Origin: JAICLV01 sp036380925
Lineage (GTDB): Bacteria > Actinomycetota > Actinomycetes > Acidothermales > Acidothermaceae
DNA: 7,784 bases
Assembly (NCBI GenBank): GCA_036380925.1
Contig: DASVDW010000094.1
Location: forward strand, 1 to 7,784
Direction: 5' to 3'
The translations under genes were made by a program, and so were the position numbers. The first letter of the stretch is position 1; every line of letters begins with the position of its first letter. The notes under the pieces are model-generated. The model saw only the letters and a program-made list of their open reading frames with translations. It was not told where the DNA came from and made no database searches. Positions 5,704-7,784 of the stretch are shown piece after piece.

Positions 5704-6843
5704 ATGCCGACGTCGTCCAACAGCTTAGGCTGGCGGCCGACGCATCGGCTGCTGGCGAAGCGAGGGCTCATCATCGACGCGATCTTGTTGGTCGGAGGCA
5801 AAGGCACCCGGCTGCGCCCGCTCACCCTCACCGCGCCAAAACCGATGCTGCCCACCGCCGGCGTGCCGTTCCTCACCCATCAGCTGGCCCGGGCGAGGGA
5901 GGCCGGCATCGACCACGTCGTGCTCGCGACTTCATATCGCGCCGAGACGTTCGAGGCGCACTTCGGCGACGGCAGCTCGCTCGGCCTCGAACTCGAGTAC
6001 GTGACCGAGGAGGAGCCCATGGGCACCGGCGGCGGCATCCGCAACGTCGCCGACCGGCTGCGCGCCAAGCCCGACGAGCCGGTCGTCATCTTCAACGGAG
6101 ACGTGCTGTCCGGCCACGACATCGCAGCGCAGATCGCGATGCACGAGGAGCGCGGCGCGGCGGTCACGCTCCACCTCACCGCCGTCGACGACCCGCGGGC
6201 GTTCGGTTGCGTCCCGATCGACGGGGACGGCCGGGTCACCGCCTTCCTGGAGAAGACGCCCGATCCGGTGAGCAACCTCATCAACGCCGGTTGTTACGTC
6301 TTTCGCCGCGAGGTCATCGACACCATTCCGCACGGTGTTCCGGTGTCGGTCGAGCGGGAAACCTTCCCGCAAATGCTCGAGTCCGGCGCCTTGGTGCTCG
6401 GCTACGTCGACACGGCGTACTGGCTCGACCTCGGCACACCTGCGGCATTCGTCCAAGGCTCCGCCGATCTGGTGCGCGGCCGCGCACCGTCGCCCGCGTT
6501 GCCCGGCCCCATCGGCGAGGTGCTCGTGTTGCCCAACGCGCGGGTGGCCGCCTCCGCGACGGTGACCGGCGGGTCGTGCGTCGGCCCTGGCGCCGAGATC
6601 GGTGAGCGCGCGCTGGTCGACGGCTCGGTCGTTTTCGAGGGCGCCGTCATCGAGGACGACGCGCGCGTGCGCGCCAGCATCGTCGGCCGCGGCGCGCGAG
6701 TCGGCGTTGGCGCCGTGCTCGACGGCGCCGTGATCGGCGACGGCGCCGACATCGGCGAGCACAACGAGTTGCTTGCCGGGGTGCGAATTTGGCCGGACGT
6801 CGTGCTCGCGCCGGGTGCGGTGCGCTTCTCAAGCGACGAGTGA
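5704..6843 (+). CDS. manB: Mannose-1-phosphate guanylyltransferase (GDP-mannose pyrophosphorylase)
   Basis: Makes GDP-mannose from mannose-1-phosphate and GTP, the precursor for mannosylation and the substrate of Gmd. As read from ATG 5704 it has 379 residues. An N-terminal nucleotidyltransferase domain carries LVGGKGTRLRPLTLTAPKPM (29-48, nucleotide-binding signature with the catalytic Lys), EEPMGTGGGIRNVA (103-116), FNGDVLSG (130-137, metal-binding Asp133), VPIDGDGRVTAFLEK (170-184) and INAGCYVF (193-200). A C-terminal left-handed beta-helix of imperfect hexapeptide repeats spans about 276-375, ending RFSSDE. The order matches the actinobacterial enzyme called ManB in mycobacteria (ManC in other naming). 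The start is doubtful: family members begin only a few residues before the xDAILLVGG strand, whereas ATG 5704 adds about 20 extra. No in-frame GTG lies in between, and TTG 5785 is too late. An ATC at 5773, six nt after GAGGG, would give the usual N-terminus. The downstream DNA glycosylase gene follows after 4 bp. Confidence 0.94.
   Translation: MPTSSNSLGWRPTHRLLAKRGLIIDAILLVGGKGTRLRPLTLTAPKPMLPTAGVPFLTHQLARAREAGIDHVVLATSYRAETFEAHFGDGSSLGLELEYVTEEEPMGTGGGIRNVADRLRAKPDEPVVIFNGDVLSGHDIAAQIAMHEERGAAVTLHLTAVDDPRAFGCVPIDGDGRVTAFLEKTPDPVSNLINAGCYVFRREVIDTIPHGVPVSVERETFPQMLESGALVLGYVDTAYWLDLGTPAAFVQGSADLVRGRAPSPALPGPIGEVLVLPNARVAASATVTGGSCVGPGAEIGERALVDGSVVFEGAVIEDDARVRASIVGRGARVGVGAVLDGAVIGDGADIGEHNELLAGVRIWPDVVLAPGAVRFSSDE
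5726..5731 (+). promoter_or_regulatory. Candidate -10 (TAGGCT) for manB, inside its annotated 5' end
   Basis: TAGGCT fits the TANNNT -10 pattern and resembles the TAGCCT elements of the neighbouring genes. It would place transcription start near 5738-5740. That is downstream of ATG 5704, so if it is the real manB promoter, translation must begin further in, for example at ATC 5770 or 5773 or at a CTG (5749/5752). Six bases are weak evidence on their own. Confidence 0.25.
5762..5766 (+). promoter_or_regulatory. Candidate ribosome binding site GAGGG for an internal manB start
   Basis: GAGGG (within AAGCGAGGG, 5758-5766) is the best Shine-Dalgarno-like run near the manB start. It lies 6 nt before the ATC at 5773, an ideal spacing, and 3 nt before the ATC at 5770. 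No ATG, GTG or TTG lies at a suitable distance in frame. It matters only if the non-standard ATC is the true start. Confidence 0.25.
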
Positions 6844-6847
6844 GCCG

Positions 6848-7774
6848 ATGACGATCGCGGCCGCGCTACCGCGTCAGCGCGTCTACCGACCGACTCAACC
6901 GGTCGACCTGCACGCCACCCTTGGCGCTCACCAGCGCGGGCCGCACGACCCGTGCCACCACGTCGACGGCGGTGGGGCGCACTGGCGCACCTGGCGCACG
7001 CCCGACGGCGCGGCCACCGTCAGATTCGCCTCGGGCAAAGGGGAAATCGCCGTCGAGGCCTGGGGTCGCGGCGCCGCCTGGGCGCTCGACGTCGCGCCGG
7101 CGCTGCTCGGCGCCGACGACGATTGGAGCGGGCTGGCGCTCGACCACAGGCTGCTGCGCGACGCCCGGCGCCGCAACCCGGGCCTGCGGTTGAGCCGCAG
7201 CGGCCGGGTGTTCGAGGCGCTGGTCCCGGCGATCATCGAGCAGTTGGTGACCGGCGTGGAGGCGTCCCGCGCCTGGCGGCGGCTGTTGAACCGGTACGGC
7301 GAACCCGCCCCTGGGCCGATTCCCGCCGCGTTGAAGGTGTTTCCCGCCGCGAGCGTGTTGCGTGACATCCCCGACTGGGAGTGGCATCGCGTCGGCCTCG
7401 ACGGTCGCCGGCGGCGCACGCTCATCGCGGCGGCGCACGTCGCGCATCGCATTGACGAGTGCGCCTATCTCGACATCGAGACATCGGCTAGGCGGCTGCG
7501 CTCGCTGCCCGGTGTTGGAGCGTGGACGGTCGCGGAGACCCTGCAGCGCAGCCATGGCGCGCCCGATCTGGTGTCGGTCGGCGACTACCACATCCCCAAC
7601 CTGGTCGGTTTCGCGCTGACCGGCGCGCCTCGCACCGACGACGCGGGGATGCTCGCGTTGCTCGCGTCGTACGCGGGGCACCGGCAACGCGTCGTCCGGC
7701 TTCTCGAGGCGACCGGACGGCGCGCGCCGCGGTTCGGCCCCCGGATGCCCCTGCGCGACTACCGTCGTTCGTGA
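6848..7774 (+). CDS. AlkA-like HhH-GPD DNA-3-methyladenine glycosylase
   Basis: Predicted DNA base-excision enzyme of 308 residues that removes alkylated bases such as 3-methyladenine. An N-terminal domain (about 1-115) is followed by the helix-hairpin-helix glycosylase core. FEALVPAIIEQLVTGVEASRAW (122-143) matches the conserved IIxQxVT/S helix, LRSLPGVGAWTVAETLQ (217-233) is the hairpin with LPGVGAWT (220-227), and VSVGDYHIPN (242-251) carries Asp246 at the position of the AlkA catalytic aspartate (Asp238 in E. coli, LPDDYLIK). I see no four-Cys iron-sulfur motif of the EndoIII/MutY type, so the AlkA branch is preferred. ATG 6848 is only 4 bp after the manB stop and gives a sensible N-terminus; an upstream in-frame ATG at 6773 lies inside manB and is rejected. 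Co-transcription with manB is likely. A link to glycan synthesis is not implied by the protein itself. Which lesions it repairs is unknown. Confidence 0.88.
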   Translation: MTIAAALPRQRVYRPTQPVDLHATLGAHQRGPHDPCHHVDGGGAHWRTWRTPDGAATVRFASGKGEIAVEAWGRGAAWALDVAPALLGADDDWSGLALDHRLLRDARRRNPGLRLSRSGRVFEALVPAIIEQLVTGVEASRAWRRLLNRYGEPAPGPIPAALKVFPAASVLRDIPDWEWHRVGLDGRRRRTLIAAAHVAHRIDECAYLDIETSARRLRSLPGVGAWTVAETLQRSHGAPDLVSVGDYHIPNLVGFALTGAPRTDDAGMLALLASYAGHRQRVVRLLEATGRRAPRFGPRMPLRDYRRS

Positions 7775-7784
7775 CTCGGGAGGG
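7775..7784 (+). promoter_or_regulatory. Shine-Dalgarno-like run at the right edge
   Basis: CTCGGGAGGG immediately follows the stop of the DNA glycosylase gene and contains GGGAGG, a good Shine-Dalgarno core. It suggests that another plus-strand gene starts within a few bases beyond the window, continuing the manB transcript. A GTG at 7771 overlapping the stop (GTGA) is another possible start. Neither can be tested without the flanking sequence. Confidence 0.3.

Noticed and set aside
5932..6762. Minus-strand frame of 276 codons opposite manB
   Set aside because: Asp/Val/Arg/Gly-rich mirror of the manB codon pattern without any motif; manB itself is unambiguous.
6575..6780. Repetitive GGCGCCG/GTCGGC-rich DNA near the manB 3' end, considered as a DNA repeat
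   Set aside because: It encodes the hexapeptide repeats of the left-handed beta-helix, so the periodicity comes from the protein.
6866..7687. Minus-strand frame of 273 codons opposite the DNA glycosylase
   Set aside because: Shadow frame; the plus strand has the helix-hairpin-helix motif and the catalytic Asp in order.
1..7784. CRISPR arrays, tRNA or rRNA genes, insertion sequences, phage genes
   Set aside because: No spaced direct repeats, cloverleaf-like sequences, transposase motifs or terminal inverted repeats were seen; coding genes fill nearly the whole window.

Overview
The window is very GC-rich (about 70% by eye) with densely packed genes. It looks like an actinomycete (Actinomycetota) chromosome. 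The mannose-1-phosphate guanylyltransferase is of the actinobacterial ManB type, and its C-terminal end closely resembles the mycobacterial and Streptomyces enzymes as I remember them. Several start codons have no Shine-Dalgarno sequence and sit just behind a TANNNT -10 element, as in the leaderless mRNAs common in this phylum. The genus cannot be fixed from the sequence. Most of the window is a cell-surface glycan locus.

Layout. On the minus strand, 3005 down to 1 holds a three-gene unit: gmd (GDP-mannose 4,6-dehydratase), then two tandem GT4-type glycosyltransferases. The second glycosyltransferase runs off the left edge. Divergent from gmd, 3030-3968 (+) is fcl (GDP-L-fucose synthase). Its end overlaps by 11 bp the end of a convergent gene, 5643-3958 (-), for a large polytopic GT-C/DUF2142-like membrane protein. 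Divergent from that, 5704-6843 (+) is manB (GDP-mannose pyrophosphorylase). It is followed after 4 bp by an AlkA-like DNA glycosylase (6848-7774, +). There is no gene-free stretch longer than 60 bp.

How the genes fit together. ManB makes GDP-mannose, Gmd converts it to GDP-4-keto-6-deoxymannose, and Fcl finishes GDP-L-fucose. The two cytosolic glycosyltransferases could build a lipid-linked oligosaccharide. The membrane protein could act on the outer face with a polyprenyl-phosphate sugar. A fucose-containing surface polymer is the simplest reading, but the acceptor and final product are inference. The DNA glycosylase is a DNA-repair gene travelling with manB.

The most notable signal is regulatory. 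The 24-bp gap between the divergent gmd and fcl holds a perfect 12-bp palindrome, AAGGCTAGCCTT. It presents the same -10 hexamer TAGCCT on both strands, exactly 7 nt from each start codon. The membrane-protein gene has the same TAGCCT-N7-ATG layout. This suggests a symmetrical bidirectional promoter giving two leaderless mRNAs for consecutive enzymes of one pathway. A second point is the manB start: its only conventional start codon leaves a long N-terminal extension, and the family-like N-terminus would need an ATC start.
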